Shown in pieces: positions 10,427 to 20,388 of a DNA stretch of 64,000 bases. The translations under genes and the position numbers were made by a program. Location of the stretch: the NCBI GenBank assembly GCA_025937835.1, contig JAICQO010000003.1, forward strand, positions 1 to 64,000, read 5' to 3'. The DNA is from Polyangiaceae bacterium (GTDB taxonomy: Bacteria > Myxococcota_A > Polyangia > Polyangiales > Polyangiaceae). The notes below the pieces were generated by a model, which did not search any database, was not told where the DNA came from, and saw nothing but the letters and a program-made list of their open reading frames with translations. Position 1 is the first letter of the stretch; every line of letters starts with the position of its first letter.

Positions 10427-11391
10427 GACAAGCGGATCCGGGGATCGACCAGCGCGTAAAGCAGATCGGAGATGAGCACGCCGACCAGCGTCAGCACGGC
10501 CGCGAAGAAGTTCAGCGTCAAAATCGTGGGGAAATCCCGACCCAGGACGGCCTCGTAGCCGAGCCGGCCGAGCCCCGGCCAGGCGAAGATCTGCTCGAAG
10601 ATCACCGAGCCACCGATCATGCCTGGTAGTAGGAAACCGAACATGGTCACGAACGGGAGCAGCGCGTTCCTGAGCGCGTGGCCGTAGACGACCTCGTCTT
10701 CCGGCAGGCCCTTGGCCCGCGCCGTGCGCACGTAGTCCTCGCCGATCACCTCGAGCATCTGCGTCCGCACATAGCGCGACAAGATGGCGATGCCGGTCAT
10801 GGCAGACATCAGCGCCGGAGTGACGAGGTGCCAGAGCCGATCCATCACCTGGACGAAGGCGCTGGCACCCTCGACCCCGATCGTGCGGTTGCCGAGGATC
10901 GGCAGATCGAAGGTGCGCGACATGCCGAGGATCACCACGTACGACAGGAAAAACCCGGGGACCGAGATCAGCGTGTAGGCCAGGAACGTAGTGGCGCGAT
11001 CGAACCTCGAGCCGCGCCGGATCGCGGCCGCTATCCCGAGCGGGAACGACAGGCCCCAGACGATCAGCGTCGTGGCCGCGAACAGCGGCAGCGAGTTCAG
11101 GAACCTGTCCCAAATCCGCGGCAAAACCGGCTGATTGTCGCGGAAGGAGCGGAGCTCGCCGCTGAACAGATCCGAGAGCCAGTACCAGTATTGGACGTGC
11201 AGTGGCTCGTCGAGGTGGAAGGACTTGCGGATCTTGAGCACGTCCTCCGCTTTCATCATCGGGTTCAGCGAGTCGACCTCGGCGGGCGACCCGGGAGCGA
11301 GATGCACGACGGCGTGCGATACGATCGAGATCAGCACCAGCAGCAACAGCCGCTCCACGATCGTCCTACCGAGGTAGCGCCACATGCTCAC
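10423..11391 (-). CDS. oppB: Peptide ABC transporter permease, OppB type (second system)
   Basis: This 322-residue permease has the standard OppB layout: a first helix at about 10-29 followed by HLAPGSPAEVD, then the BPD_transp_1 domain with coupling motif RTARAKGLPEDEV near residue 220 and a C-terminal LYALVDPRIRLS. Unlike the OppB of the forward operon it has no N-terminal extension. The ATG at 11391 overlaps the stop of the binding-protein gene; a second ATG two codons later is possible. Confidence 0.9.
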   Translation of the reverse strand: MSMWRYLGRTIVERLLLLVLISIVSHAVVHLAPGSPAEVDSLNPMMKAEDVLKIRKSFHLDEPLHVQYWYWLSDLFSGELRSFRDNQPVLPRIWDRFLNSLPLFAATTLIVWGLSFPLGIAAAIRRGSRFDRATTFLAYTLISVPGFFLSYVVILGMSRTFDLPILGNRTIGVEGASAFVQVMDRLWHLVTPALMSAMTGIAILSRYVRTQMLEVIGEDYVRTARAKGLPEDEVVYGHALRNALLPFVTMFGFLLPGMIGGSVIFEQIFAWPGLGRLGYEAVLGRDFPTILTLNFFAAVLTLVGVLISDLLYALVDPRIRLS

Positions 11392-13520
11392 TCCGCGACC
11401 GCGGCCGGATCGGCGCGCGTGAACCAGCGCGGGAAGAAGTAGTCGATCTCACCCGAAGGCGTGGTCGTGATCGGCAGAAAGCGCCCCGGGCCGAGCTCCG
11501 GCGCGTCGATGGCGATCCGCGCGTCGAGCGCGTAGGGCCGAGACGGCTCGTAGAGGAAGGTGTACGGGACGTCTTCGGCGATGCGCCGGTGCAGCTTGCG
11601 TGCGAGGGCGATCTGCTCGTTGCGATCGTACTCGAGCAGGATCTTATCGATCAGGGCGTCGGCTTCGGGGCTGGCGTAGCCCGTGAAGTTCAGCTTGTAG
11701 TTGCCACCCTGGCTCGAGTGCCAGATCTGCCGCCGATCCGGCGTGATGTCGGCGCCGATCCAGCCGAGCACGAAGGCGTCGAAATTTCGGACGTGCACGA
11801 ACTGCTCGAGAAAAACCGGGAACTCGAACAGCTGGGTCGTGCAGCGCACGCCGAGCCGCCGCCAGGCTTCCTGCACGATCGTGACGACGGCCTTGCGCTG
11901 CGGGTTGCCGGCGTTCGAGATCAGCGTGAACTCGAAGGGCTTGCCGTCTTTTTCGAGGAAGCCCTGGGCGTTCTTCCTGTAACCGACCTCCTCGAGCAGG
12001 GCGAGCGCGCGAGCGGGGTCGTAGGGCTGGAGCGGAGTCTCCGGATCGTGGAACGGCGTGTTGGAGAAGTAGGGCCCGCTGGCGCGTTTGCCCTCGCCGA
12101 ACAGGACGTAGTCGATGATGTCGTCGACGTTCACGGCCATGCTGAGCGCGCGGCGCACACGGACGTCGTCGAACGGCGGCCGCCGCAGGTTGTAGGCGAC
12201 GTACATGTAGTAGCCCTCGCCCCGCGACACGACCTGAAGATTGGGGTCGGTGCGGAGCCGGGCAGCCTGGTGCGGCTCGGCCTCGTAGCGGTCGACCGAG
12301 CCCGCGTGGAGCTCGAGCTCCTGCGCGAGCCGGTCGGGGATCACGCGCGAAATGATCCGCTGATACCGCGGCTTCTCTCCCCAGTAATCGTCGTTCCGCT
12401 CGAGGACGGTGTACTGATCGGGTACGTGCTTCACGAACTTGAACCGACCCGTGCCGATCGGGCTGCGGTTGAAGCTGGAGTCGCGGATCGAGAATTTTTC
12501 GCGCTGCGCAGCCGGGATCTGCCGCGCCTTCATCTCGCGCTCCAGCGCTTCTCGGTTCAAGAGGTGTTCGGGCAACATGCCCATCATCGCCCAGTCGAGC
12601 AGCGACGTGGAGTTCAGCTTCTTGTAAACGACTCGCGCTGTGAGGTCGTCGGGGACGTCGATGCGCTCGATCGCCTCGTAGCTGCTGGTGCGCGGCGAGG
12701 CGTTCTTGGGGTCGAGGATCGCCTGGTACGTGAACCGCACGTCCCGCGCCGTGAACGGATGCCCGTCGTGGAACCGAACGCCGGGGCGGAGCTTGAAGGT
12801 GACGATCGGGTTGTGCTCGCCGACGGCGAAGAGCTCGTCGAGCTTGCTTTCGAAAGCCGGAGCCGCCGCGGGCGGATCGATCTCGATCCTCCCCTTCACG
12901 TCGATCGAGCTGAAGTAACCCTGGCCGAACACGGGCTCCAGTCGCTCGAACAACTGCGGCTCGACCGTGTCCAGCCTGAGGCGGAGCCGCTCGGGTAGCC
13001 GCACGCGCACCGTGGCCGAGATTGACTCGGACTTTCCCCCGGCCATTTGCTGGAGCGCCGTCTCCCGGCGCGTGCGCTCACCGGGAGGGGCCAGCTCGAC
13101 CGCGCGCAGCTTGGACGAAAGGTCCGACAGTGGCCCGCGGAGCGCCGCGTCGATTGCCGCTCGCAGTGACTCGCCGCTCACCGGCGTTCCGTCCGGCAGA
13201 CGCCGCTCGGGTCGCACGGCGACGTAGGCCTCCTCGGTGACGGTCCAGGACTCGGCGAGGCAGGGCACGACGTCGAGCTTTTCGTCCGCCTCGAGCAGGC
13301 GGTCGTAGATACGTCGATCCATCATCTCCGCCGTGGTCGCGTCGCTGTTCAGCGCCGGGTTCAGCAGCTTGAAATCGCTGAGGCGAGGCTCGATGAAGGT
13401 CTGGAGCCGCCCCGAATTCTGCGCAGCCTGGCTACCGTAGGTGGGAACCCAGAGCGCGGACTGGAGCAGCAAGAGCGCCAGAAGCAGCGGCAAAATCAGG
13501 AGGATTTGCTTGGTCCGCAT
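11388..13520 (-). CDS. Peptide ABC transporter substrate-binding protein (second system)
   Basis: This is the first gene of the leftward opp operon and its extracytoplasmic receptor, 710 aa. A strong N-terminal hydrophobic segment (about 5-28) acts as signal or anchor, without a lipobox. The SBP_bac_5 features include VRFHDGHPFTARDVRFTYQ near 250, a YWGEKPRYQRI segment and PFDDVRVRRALSMAVN near 445. It is about 170 residues longer than typical OppA; the excess lies mainly between about residues 95 and 225, rich in Arg/Glu and Leu. It starts 69 bp from the divergent aminotransferase gene, so promoters for both must lie in 13521-13589. Confidence 0.9.
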   Translation of the reverse strand: MRTKQILLILPLLLALLLLQSALWVPTYGSQAAQNSGRLQTFIEPRLSDFKLLNPALNSDATTAEMMDRRIYDRLLEADEKLDVVPCLAESWTVTEEAYVAVRPERRLPDGTPVSGESLRAAIDAALRGPLSDLSSKLRAVELAPPGERTRRETALQQMAGGKSESISATVRVRLPERLRLRLDTVEPQLFERLEPVFGQGYFSSIDVKGRIEIDPPAAAPAFESKLDELFAVGEHNPIVTFKLRPGVRFHDGHPFTARDVRFTYQAILDPKNASPRTSSYEAIERIDVPDDLTARVVYKKLNSTSLLDWAMMGMLPEHLLNREALEREMKARQIPAAQREKFSIRDSSFNRSPIGTGRFKFVKHVPDQYTVLERNDDYWGEKPRYQRIISRVIPDRLAQELELHAGSVDRYEAEPHQAARLRTDPNLQVVSRGEGYYMYVAYNLRRPPFDDVRVRRALSMAVNVDDIIDYVLFGEGKRASGPYFSNTPFHDPETPLQPYDPARALALLEEVGYRKNAQGFLEKDGKPFEFTLISNAGNPQRKAVVTIVQEAWRRLGVRCTTQLFEFPVFLEQFVHVRNFDAFVLGWIGADITPDRRQIWHSSQGGNYKLNFTGYASPEADALIDKILLEYDRNEQIALARKLHRRIAEDVPYTFLYEPSRPYALDARIAIDAPELGPGRFLPITTTPSGEIDYFFPRWFTRADPAAVAE

Positions 13521-13589
13521 CGGCTCCGGCGCTGGATGCTAGCGCGCGGGGCGCAGATTCGCGACCAGGATGCTACTCTCCGCCGCGCC

Positions 13590-14882
13590 ATGTCCGTCTC
13601 CGCTTTTCGCCCCGTGCCTCGAACCGGTGTCATCTACGTCACGGTCGAGGCCCAGGCTCGCGGCTTTCAGACCGGCGCCGCCGACTGGTGCAACCTCGGC
13701 CAGGGACAGCCCGAGACCGGCCCGCTCCCCGGCGCCCCGCCGCGCATCGAACACGTTCGAATCGACGAGCTGACGCAAGAGTATGCGCCCGTGGCCGGGC
13801 TGTGGGAGGCGCGCGAGGCCGTCGCGGGCCTTTACAACGACCTGTTTCGCCGCGGCATGCCGTCGAAGTATTCCGCCGAGAACGTCGCGCTGTGCGGCGG
13901 TGGGCGCGTCGCGATCATGCGCGCTTGTGCCGCGATCTCGCAGATCCATCTCGGGCACTTTTTGCCGGATTATACGGCGTACGAGGAGCTGCTCGACATC
14001 TTCCGGCGCTTCACGCCGATCCCGATTTTGCTCGACCCGATGCAGGGCTACGATTTTTCCCTCAGCGATTTGCGCCGGGAGATCTCGGGCCGCGGCCTGG
14101 GCGCGCTGCTGCTGTCGAACCCGTGTAACCCCACCGGCAAGGCCATCACCGGTCCGGAGCTCGCGTCGTGGGTGCACACCGCGCGCGATCTCGACTGCGC
14201 GCTGTTGCTCGACGAGTTCTATTCGCATTACGTCTGGAACGACGGCCCGCCGATCTCGAGCGCAGCGGAGTTCGTGGAAGACGTCGAGAAGGACCCCGTG
14301 GTCATCTTCGACGGCCTCACCAAGAATTGGCGTTACCCCGGCTGGCGCACCACCTGGACCGTCGGGCCGAGCAAGGTGATCGAATCGCTGGCGAGCGCCG
14401 GCTCGTTCCTCGACGGCGGCGGCTCGCGCCCGCTCCAGCGCGCCGCTCTGCCGCTCCTGTCGCGCGAGCACACGCTGAAAGAGGCCGAGGCGATCCGACG
14501 CGCCTTCCGCTCGAAGCGCGACCTCTTGATGCACGGCCTGCGAGCGCTCGGCGTGCGCTTCGAGCGCGAATCGGAGGGCACCTTCTACCTTTGGGGCAAT
14601 CTTTCGAACCTGCCGCCTCCGCTCGACACGGGTGAAGGCCTGTTCCGCGCGGCGCTCGAGCAAAAGGTGATCGTCGTGCCCGGCCATTTCTTCGACGTGG
14701 ACCCGGGCCAGCGGCGCGTCGGTCGCACCTCGCGCTTCGTGAACTATGCGCGGTTCTCGTTCGGTCCGAGCGAAGCGGTGCTCGAGACCGCGCTCGAGCG
14801 CCTTCGGGACGTCGTGAAGCAGGCGAAGCAAGCCGTCGATCCGCCGACCGAGCGCATGCCGAGCCCGGACGATTTCTCCTAG
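13590..14882 (+). CDS. PLP-dependent aminotransferase, class I/II fold
   Basis: This is a fold-type I PLP enzyme of 430 aa. Visible motifs are SNPCNPTGKA near 177, LLDEFYSHYVW with the cofactor Asp and Tyr, and TKNWRYPGWR with the likely Schiff-base Lys245 before a conserved-looking PGWR. The C-terminus has RFVNYARFSFG with the carboxylate-binding Arg region. Substrate cannot be assigned. The start is the ATG at 13590; upstream frame extension adds no homology. It stands alone between the divergent opp operon and convergent pstB, with an 18 bp gap to the latter. Confidence 0.85.
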   Translation: MSVSAFRPVPRTGVIYVTVEAQARGFQTGAADWCNLGQGQPETGPLPGAPPRIEHVRIDELTQEYAPVAGLWEAREAVAGLYNDLFRRGMPSKYSAENVALCGGGRVAIMRACAAISQIHLGHFLPDYTAYEELLDIFRRFTPIPILLDPMQGYDFSLSDLRREISGRGLGALLLSNPCNPTGKAITGPELASWVHTARDLDCALLLDEFYSHYVWNDGPPISSAAEFVEDVEKDPVVIFDGLTKNWRYPGWRTTWTVGPSKVIESLASAGSFLDGGGSRPLQRAALPLLSREHTLKEAEAIRRAFRSKRDLLMHGLRALGVRFERESEGTFYLWGNLSNLPPPLDTGEGLFRAALEQKVIVVPGHFFDVDPGQRRVGRTSRFVNYARFSFGPSEAVLETALERLRDVVKQAKQAVDPPTERMPSPDDFS

Positions 14883-14900
14883 GCCCTCCTTCGCAGCGGC

Positions 14901-15677
14901 TCAGCCGAAGCGCCCCGTGATGTAGTCCTCGGTGCGGCGTTCTTTGGGGCGCGTGAAGATCACGTCGGTGCGGCCGTACTCGACGAGCTTTCCGAGGTAG
15001 AAGAACGCCGTGAAATCGGCCACGCGCGCGGCTTGCTGCATGTTGTGGGTGACGATCACGATCGTGTAACTCTGGCGTAGCTCGTGGATTAGCTCCTCGA
15101 CGCGGGCGGTGGCGATCGGGTCGAGCGCCGAACAGGGCTCGTCCATCAGCAGCACTTCTGGCTCGAGCGCCAGCGAGCGCGCGATGCACAGGCGCTGCTG
15201 CTGGCCGCCGGACAGGCTGGTGCCGGCTCTGCCGAGGTGGTCCTTCACCTCGTCCCAGAGCGCCACCCGGCGCAGAGACTGCTCGAGCAGCGTGTCGGGG
15301 TCGTCTATCTGAATGCCGTTCAGGCGAAGCCCTGCGAACACATTGTCGCGGATCGACAGGGTCGGAAATGGGTTCGCCTTCTGAAACACCATGCCGACGC
15401 GCCGGCGCACGCGCACCGGATCGACGTCGCGGGCGTAGATGTCTTGCGACTCGAGCAACACCTGGCCGCTGACGCGGGCGTGCGGAACCACCTCGTGCAT
15501 GCGGTTCAGGCAGCGCACGAACGTGGACTTGCCGCAGCCGGACGGGCCGATCACGGCGGTGACGCGGTGCTCGGCGATCTCGAGATCGATGCCGCCGAGC
15601 ACCTGGCTTTCGCCGAAAAAAGCGCAAAGCCCCAGGGTTTGCAGCTTGGGAAGCGCGCGCGCGTCCTCTGCGTTCAT
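14901..15677 (-). CDS. pstB: Phosphate ABC transporter ATP-binding protein PstB
   Basis: This is the ATPase of the high-affinity phosphate importer, 258 aa, the usual PstB length. Walker [10 protein letters not shown] is at 44-52, the PstB-typical FLNRMHE-like [14 protein letters not shown] segment follows, FQKANPFP marks the Q-loop, the signature LSGGQQQR is at 155-162, Walker B LLMDE at 176-180 and His201 is the switch. The start overlaps pstA (ATGA). It is the last gene of the phoB-phoR-pstSCAB run; no phoU follows, and the next gene is convergent. Confidence 0.96.
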   Translation of the reverse strand: MNAEDARALPKLQTLGLCAFFGESQVLGGIDLEIAEHRVTAVIGPSGCGKSTFVRCLNRMHEVVPHARVSGQVLLESQDIYARDVDPVRVRRRVGMVFQKANPFPTLSIRDNVFAGLRLNGIQIDDPDTLLEQSLRRVALWDEVKDHLGRAGTSLSGGQQQRLCIARSLALEPEVLLMDEPCSALDPIATARVEELIHELRQSYTIVIVTHNMQQAARVADFTAFFYLGKLVEYGRTDVIFTRPKERRTEDYITGRFG

Positions 15678-16522
15678 CGCCCGCCCACCCGGTGGCGCAC
15701 GAGCAAGCGCGCCGAGACGTTCAAGAGCAGCACCACGAGCAAGAGCACCAGCGCCGCCGACCAGGCTTGACGGTGCCAGTCTTCGTAAGGCGACAGGGCG
15801 TACGTGTAGATGCTGACCGGCAACGAGGCAGTGGGCTCGAACAGCGACTCCGCCGCGAAGCGGTTGTTGAAGGCCGTAAAGAGTAAGGGTGCCGTTTCGC
15901 CGGCGGCGCGCGCCACGGCCAGCATCACGCCGACCGCGATGCCCGGGGCCGCGGTGCGCAGGACCACGCGGATCGTGGCGCGCCAGTGCGGGACCCCGAG
16001 CCCGAGCGCCGCCTCGCGCAGCGCTTCCGGAACCAACTTCAAGAGCTCTTCGGTCGAGCGCGCGATGGTGGGCAGCATCAACACCGCGAGCGCGATGCCG
16101 CCCGCGAAGGCCGAGAAGTGCTTCATGGTGGTCACCACCACGGCGTAAACGAACAAGCCGACCGTGATCGAGGGCACGCCGGACAGCACGTCGGCGGCGA
16201 AGCGCGCCACGCGACCGAAGCGCGTCTCCCCCCGCTCCGAGAGATAGACTCCCGCGAGCACGCCCGGGGGTATCGCGAACAGACACGACAGCCCCACGAG
16301 CTTCAGCGTGCCGGTGATCGCCGGAGCCATGCCGCCGCCGGGCTCGCCCACCGGCTTCGGCAGCTCGCTGAAGAACGCGAGATCCAGGCCGCCCACGCCT
16401 CGCGAGAAGACGTAATAGAGCACGCTGCAAAGCGGCAGGAGCGCGAGCCCCATCGACAGCACACAGCCGGCGCGTACGGCGCGGTCCACGAGCCGCCGCC
16501 ACGCGTAGCGCTCGAGCCTCAC
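15674..16522 (-). CDS. pstA: Phosphate ABC transporter permease PstA
   Basis: This is an inner-membrane permease of the Pst system, 282 aa with about six helices. PstA-type features include [25 protein letters not shown] and the coupling segment [20 protein letters not shown], then [14 protein letters not shown] near residue 210. GTG start at 16522 overlaps the pstC stop (GTGA). It pairs with PstC to form the phosphate channel driven by PstB. Confidence 0.95.
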   Translation of the reverse strand: MRLERYAWRRLVDRAVRAGCVLSMGLALLPLCSVLYYVFSRGVGGLDLAFFSELPKPVGEPGGGMAPAITGTLKLVGLSCLFAIPPGVLAGVYLSERGETRFGRVARFAADVLSGVPSITVGLFVYAVVVTTMKHFSAFAGGIALAVLMLPTIARSTEELLKLVPEALREAALGLGVPHWRATIRVVLRTAAPGIAVGVMLAVARAAGETAPLLFTAFNNRFAAESLFEPTASLPVSIYTYALSPYEDWHRQAWSAALVLLLVVLLLNVSARLLVRHRVGGR

Positions 16523-17520
16523 GGCCGCCCTCGCGCAGAGCCTGCCGCAACGCGAAAGACCAGCACGCGCGCGAGCAGGTTCAAGAGCACGGTCACGACG
16601 AACAAGAGTAGACCGATCTCGGCCAGCGCCGCGAGATGCAGCTCCCCCGTCGCCTCGCTGAACTCGTTCGCGAGCACGCTGGCCATGGTGTACCCGGGCG
16701 CAAACAGCGACGCGCTGATCTCGGCGCGGTTGCCGATCACCAGGGTGATCGCCATCGTTTCGCCCAGGGCGCGCCCCAGGCCGAGCAGCGTCGCGCCGAT
16801 CAGGCCCGAGCGCGCCAACGGCAGCACCGCGATCCGCACCGACTCCCAGCGCGTCGCGCCGAGCGCGAGCGCCGCTTCACGCAGCGACAGTGGCACGGCC
16901 CGCAGCACCTCGCGTCCGACGGACGCGATCGTGGGCGTGATCATGATCGCCAGCACGACCCCGCCCGCCAGCATGCCGAAGCCGTGGGCCGGACCCGAGA
17001 ACGCGGGCAGGAAGCCGAACCAGTCCGAAAGCAAAGGCTGAATCGAGTCCCGGAGCCAGGGTGAGAGCACGAAGATGCCCCACAAGCCGTAGACCACGCT
17101 CGGCACCGCCGCGAGCAGCTCGACCAAAAACCCGAGCACGTTGCGGAGCCAGTCCGGCGCGAGCTCCGACAGATAGATGGCGATGCCGAGGGATACCGGC
17201 ACGGAGAGCAGCAGCGCCAGCAGCGACGAGACCACGGTCCCGTAGACGAACGGCAAAGCGCCGAAGATCCGACGCGCCGGGTCCCAGACCGTACCGAACA
17301 CGAAACCAGCTCCGAGCTCTCGGAAAGCAGGCAGCGAAGCGATGGCCATCGTCAGCGCTATCGAACCGAGCGTCGTGACCACCAGGAGCGCACACAGCCA
17401 GGTGACGCGACGGAACAGGAAGTCCGCCCAGTTCCGCTCGCTACCGAGGCGCGCCAGAAGCTTCGAGCGAGCCCGCAGCAACGAGGCCGCGCCCCCGACC
17501 GTTCGCCCGCTAGACGCCAT
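16519..17520 (-). CDS. pstC: Phosphate ABC transporter permease PstC
   Basis: This is the other Pst permease, 333 aa. Features are [51 protein letters not shown], the coupling helix [20 protein letters not shown] and [15 protein letters not shown] near residue 230. The N-terminus has a cytoplasmic stretch of about 35 residues before the first helix. It overlaps the end of pstS by 11 bp and pstA by 4 bp, so the transport genes are translationally coupled. Confidence 0.95.
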   Translation of the reverse strand: MASSGRTVGGAASLLRARSKLLARLGSERNWADFLFRRVTWLCALLVVTTLGSIALTMAIASLPAFRELGAGFVFGTVWDPARRIFGALPFVYGTVVSSLLALLLSVPVSLGIAIYLSELAPDWLRNVLGFLVELLAAVPSVVYGLWGIFVLSPWLRDSIQPLLSDWFGFLPAFSGPAHGFGMLAGGVVLAIMITPTIASVGREVLRAVPLSLREAALALGATRWESVRIAVLPLARSGLIGATLLGLGRALGETMAITLVIGNRAEISASLFAPGYTMASVLANEFSEATGELHLAALAEIGLLLFVVTVLLNLLARVLVFRVAAGSARGRP

Positions 17521-18553
17521 CGAGCAGCTTCTGCGTCTGCAGCTCGGACTCCACCTGGCGCATCACGGTCGCCGGCAGCGGCGCGTAGTCGAGCTGCTCT
17601 GCGTAGCGCTGGCCGTCGTGCAACGCCCACCACAAAAAGCGCGCGAGCGCGCGGCCCTTTTCGGCGTCCCGAGGCGCCTCGTACACCAGCAAATAGGTGT
17701 ATGAGGCGATGGGGTACGCCCCCGCGCCCGGCGCGTCGATCAGCGAGACCCGGAACCCCTCCGGCATTTCCACGCTCTCGGCCGCCGCGAGCGCAGCACT
17801 CGGCGAGGGAGCCACGAACTTTCCAGCGCGGTTTCGCAGCAGCGCGCGCGACAGGCCCGTCTGCTTCGCGTAGGCGAGCTCCAGGTAACCGATCGCGCCC
17901 GGTGTTCCCTGGATCAACCCCGCCACGCCCTCGTTACCTTTGGCGCCGAGCCCTACCGGCCAGCGCACGCTCTTGCCGGAGCCGACCTGCTTCTTCCAAG
18001 TCGGGCTGACGCTCGACAGATACTCGCTCAGCGCGGCGGTCGAACCGCTGCCGTCCGTGCGAAACACCACGGTGATGTTGCGATCCGGCAAGGCGAGCTG
18101 GGGGTTCTCCGCGGCGAGCTCCGGATCGTTCCAGCGCCGGATCTCGCCGAGGAAGATCCCGGCCAGCACGCCCGGCGTGAGGCGCAGCTCGCCGGGCATA
18201 CCATCCAATTGGTAGCCGATGGCGATCGAGCCGATCGCCGTCGGCAGGTGGAGCAGCGGCCCGCGCGCGCTCTTGGCCCCCTCGTCACCGACCGGTGCGT
18301 CGGTGGCGCCGAAGTCGACCGTCTCCGCCACCAACTGGCGGATGCCGCCGCCCGAGCCGATCGACTGGTAGTTGATACGCACGTTGGGGTAGAGGCGATG
18401 ATACTCGGCGATCCACTTCGAATAGAGAGGGAACGGGAAGGTCGCGCCGGCGCCGTTCAACGAAAGGGTCCGCTCGTCGTCATTCGAGCTCGCTTCCCGG
18501 CCGCAGGCGCAAGCCAGCAACCCCAGCAGGAAGACGGCGCGGCGACCGAACAT
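17510..18553 (-). CDS. pstS: Phosphate-binding protein PstS, lipoprotein
   Basis: This is the phosphate receptor of the Pst system, 347 aa. The N-terminus is a lipoprotein signal with Cys residues after LLGLLA (LACACGR). Ligand-binding signatures are visible: NGAGATFPFPLYSKW near 33, SIGSGGGIRQL near 65, GATDAPV and FRTDGSGSTAALSEYL near 168. A strong Shine-Dalgarno (AGGGAG) lies 5 bp before the ATG. A Pho-box-like repeat lies 22 bp upstream, between phoR and pstS, so pstSCAB can be induced separately from phoBR under phosphate limitation. Confidence 0.95.
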   Translation of the reverse strand: MFGRRAVFLLGLLACACGREASSNDDERTLSLNGAGATFPFPLYSKWIAEYHRLYPNVRINYQSIGSGGGIRQLVAETVDFGATDAPVGDEGAKSARGPLLHLPTAIGSIAIGYQLDGMPGELRLTPGVLAGIFLGEIRRWNDPELAAENPQLALPDRNITVVFRTDGSGSTAALSEYLSSVSPTWKKQVGSGKSVRWPVGLGAKGNEGVAGLIQGTPGAIGYLELAYAKQTGLSRALLRNRAGKFVAPSPSAALAAAESVEMPEGFRVSLIDAPGAGAYPIASYTYLLVYEAPRDAEKGRALARFLWWALHDGQRYAEQLDYAPLPATVMRQVESELQTQKLLDGV

Positions 18554-18575
18554 TGCGACTCCCTATCAGCGCTGC

Positions 18576-18592
18576 GTGACGATTTGGTGACA
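18576..18592 (-). promoter_or_regulatory. Pho-box-like direct repeat upstream of pstS
   Basis: Read on the minus strand this is TGTCACCAAATCGTCAC: two GTCAC half-sites with an exact 11-bp period. That matches the spacing of the PhoB-binding Pho box (two CTGTCAT-type repeats 11 bp apart). It lies in the 50-bp gap between phoR and pstS and ends 22 bp before the pstS start. A similar repeat precedes phoB. PhoB binding is inference. Confidence 0.7.
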
Positions 18593-18603
18593 CGGAGCCC
18601 GCT

Positions 18604-20388
18604 TCACGCGACGGCGGCCTGCGCGGTAGGCCGTGCCGGCCCGCGCTCGGCCTTCTTCAGGGTAAAGCTGAAGGTCGTCCCCTGCCCCGGGCGACTCTCC
18701 ACCTGGACGATCCCCCCCTGGGCCTCGACCAGGTGTTTGACGATCGACAGGCCGAGGCCGGTGCCGCCGAGCTCGCGCGAACGCCCCGCATCGACTCGAT
18801 AGAAGCGCTCGAAGATCCGCGGCAGGTGACGCGACTCGATACCGGGGCCGTCGTCGGCGACGGACAGCGTGACTTGCTCGCCGAGCTCGGTGGCACCGAG
18901 GCTCACGTGCGCGCCCCTGCCGCAATACTTCACGGCGTTATCGACGAGGTTCGTGAGCACGTGCTCGAGAGCGCGGCGATCTCCCTGCACCCGCACTCCT
19001 GCGCCCAGGTTCACGAGCTCGATGCCGTTGCGGTCGGCGCGCTCCCTGAACAAGCTCAAGATTTGCTCGTACAGCGCGCCGAGCTCGAGCGCTTCGAAAT
19101 GCAGCTCGAGCTCTCGCGATTCGATGCGCGACAGGTCCAGCACGTCTTCGACCAGATCCTGGAGCCGCGCCGCGTTGCGATCGATGATGCCGAGAAACAG
19201 CTCGAGCGTGGCCGGATCTTCGGGGCGCCCGGTCTGCAGCGTCTCGGCGGCCGACCGGATTGCGGTCACGGGCGTGCGCAGCTCGTGAGACACGTTGGCC
19301 ACGAAATCTCGGCGCATCGACTCGAGCTTGCGCACTTCGGTCACGTCCACGAACACCGCGAACAGCTGCCCCTGCTCGCTCGGCAGCCGGGCGAACCGCG
19401 ACAACAGCCGGCGCGGCTTGAGGCCGCCGGTCTCGATTTCGCGCGTGACCGGCTGTTCGGAGACGCGCGCCTGGTCGAAGAGCTCCTTGAGCTCGGCGTG
19501 GCGGATCGCTTCGAGCAGCGTGCGGCCGACGGCGTCCTGACCGATCAACAACATCTCGCGCAGCGCCGGGTTGACCAGCACGATCCGGCCGGAAGCGTCG
19601 AGCAGCAGCACGCCCTCGACCATCCCCGACAGGATCCCGCTCATGCGATCGCGCTCTCCGCGCAGGTCCGAGAGGGAGGTCGTCAGATTTTTGGCCAGCT
19701 GATCGAGCGAACGACCGAGCTCGCCCAGATCGTCCCGCCGCGAAAGGCGAGCGCGCGTGGTGAGATCCCCGGCGGCCATGCGCCGCGCCACCTTCGAAAG
19801 GGCGCGCGCTGGTCGCGCCGCGAGCTCGGAGGCGAGCACGGCGAAGCCGACGCAGAGCAGCGCGGCGAGCCCGAACGCGAGCAACGAGTAGCGCAGCACG
19901 GCGGCGCGCACGGCCTCGAGCTCGGGCACCTGGCGCGTGATCCGGACCACGCCGCTCGGCTTGCCGGCAGCGCCGAACGGCGCCGCGAGTTGTAAGCGTT
20001 TGCCGGAGAGCAGCAGCGCCGGAGTCTGCGCGCGTCCCTCGAGCTGGGCGCGCACCTCGGGATGGGTCGAGAGCACTCGCACGTCGTGGGTAGCGCCGCT
20101 CGAGTCGGCGAGTAGCCTGCCCGCGCGGTCAATCAGCGTGACGCGCGAGTCCGTGAGGGCGGCCGCGCGCGCAGCCAGCTCCGACCAGGCCTGCTCGCCC
20201 GCGGCATCGGACGCGCCGTGCTGCACGATCTGCTGCGCCAGAAGCAAGCGCAGCGTCCCGCCCTCGCGCGCCTTCGCCGAGACCTCGGCCTCGAGCTTTC
20301 CCCGCACCAACGAAGATCCGAGCGCGCACAGGCAGGCCACAATCGAGAGCGAGACCAGCAGCAGCTTGGCCCGGATCCCCAGCGTCAA
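18604..20388 (-). CDS. phoR: Phosphate regulon sensor histidine kinase PhoR
   Basis: This is a membrane sensor kinase of 594 aa. Order of parts: TM1 about 8-28, a periplasmic region of about 130 residues, TM2 about 165-187, HAMP about 190-245, PAS about 250-345, HisKA with the phospho-accepting His368 in NVSHELRTP, and HATPase_c with VDNAVKYC, DDGPGIE and GTGLGLSIVKHLVE. The large periplasmic domain makes it longer than enterobacterial PhoR (about 430 aa) and closer to the Gram-positive PhoR/WalK layout. Its start overlaps the phoB stop (ATGA). Context with phoB and pst genes fixes the role. Confidence 0.92.
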   Translation of the reverse strand: MTLGIRAKLLLVSLSIVACLCALGSSLVRGKLEAEVSAKAREGGTLRLLLAQQIVQHGASDAAGEQAWSELAARAAALTDSRVTLIDRAGRLLADSSGATHDVRVLSTHPEVRAQLEGRAQTPALLLSGKRLQLAAPFGAAGKPSGVVRITRQVPELEAVRAAVLRYSLLAFGLAALLCVGFAVLASELAARPARALSKVARRMAAGDLTTRARLSRRDDLGELGRSLDQLAKNLTTSLSDLRGERDRMSGILSGMVEGVLLLDASGRIVLVNPALREMLLIGQDAVGRTLLEAIRHAELKELFDQARVSEQPVTREIETGGLKPRRLLSRFARLPSEQGQLFAVFVDVTEVRKLESMRRDFVANVSHELRTPVTAIRSAAETLQTGRPEDPATLELFLGIIDRNAARLQDLVEDVLDLSRIESRELELHFEALELGALYEQILSLFRERADRNGIELVNLGAGVRVQGDRRALEHVLTNLVDNAVKYCGRGAHVSLGATELGEQVTLSVADDGPGIESRHLPRIFERFYRVDAGRSRELGGTGLGLSIVKHLVEAQGGIVQVESRPGQGTTFSFTLKKAERGPARPTAQAAVA

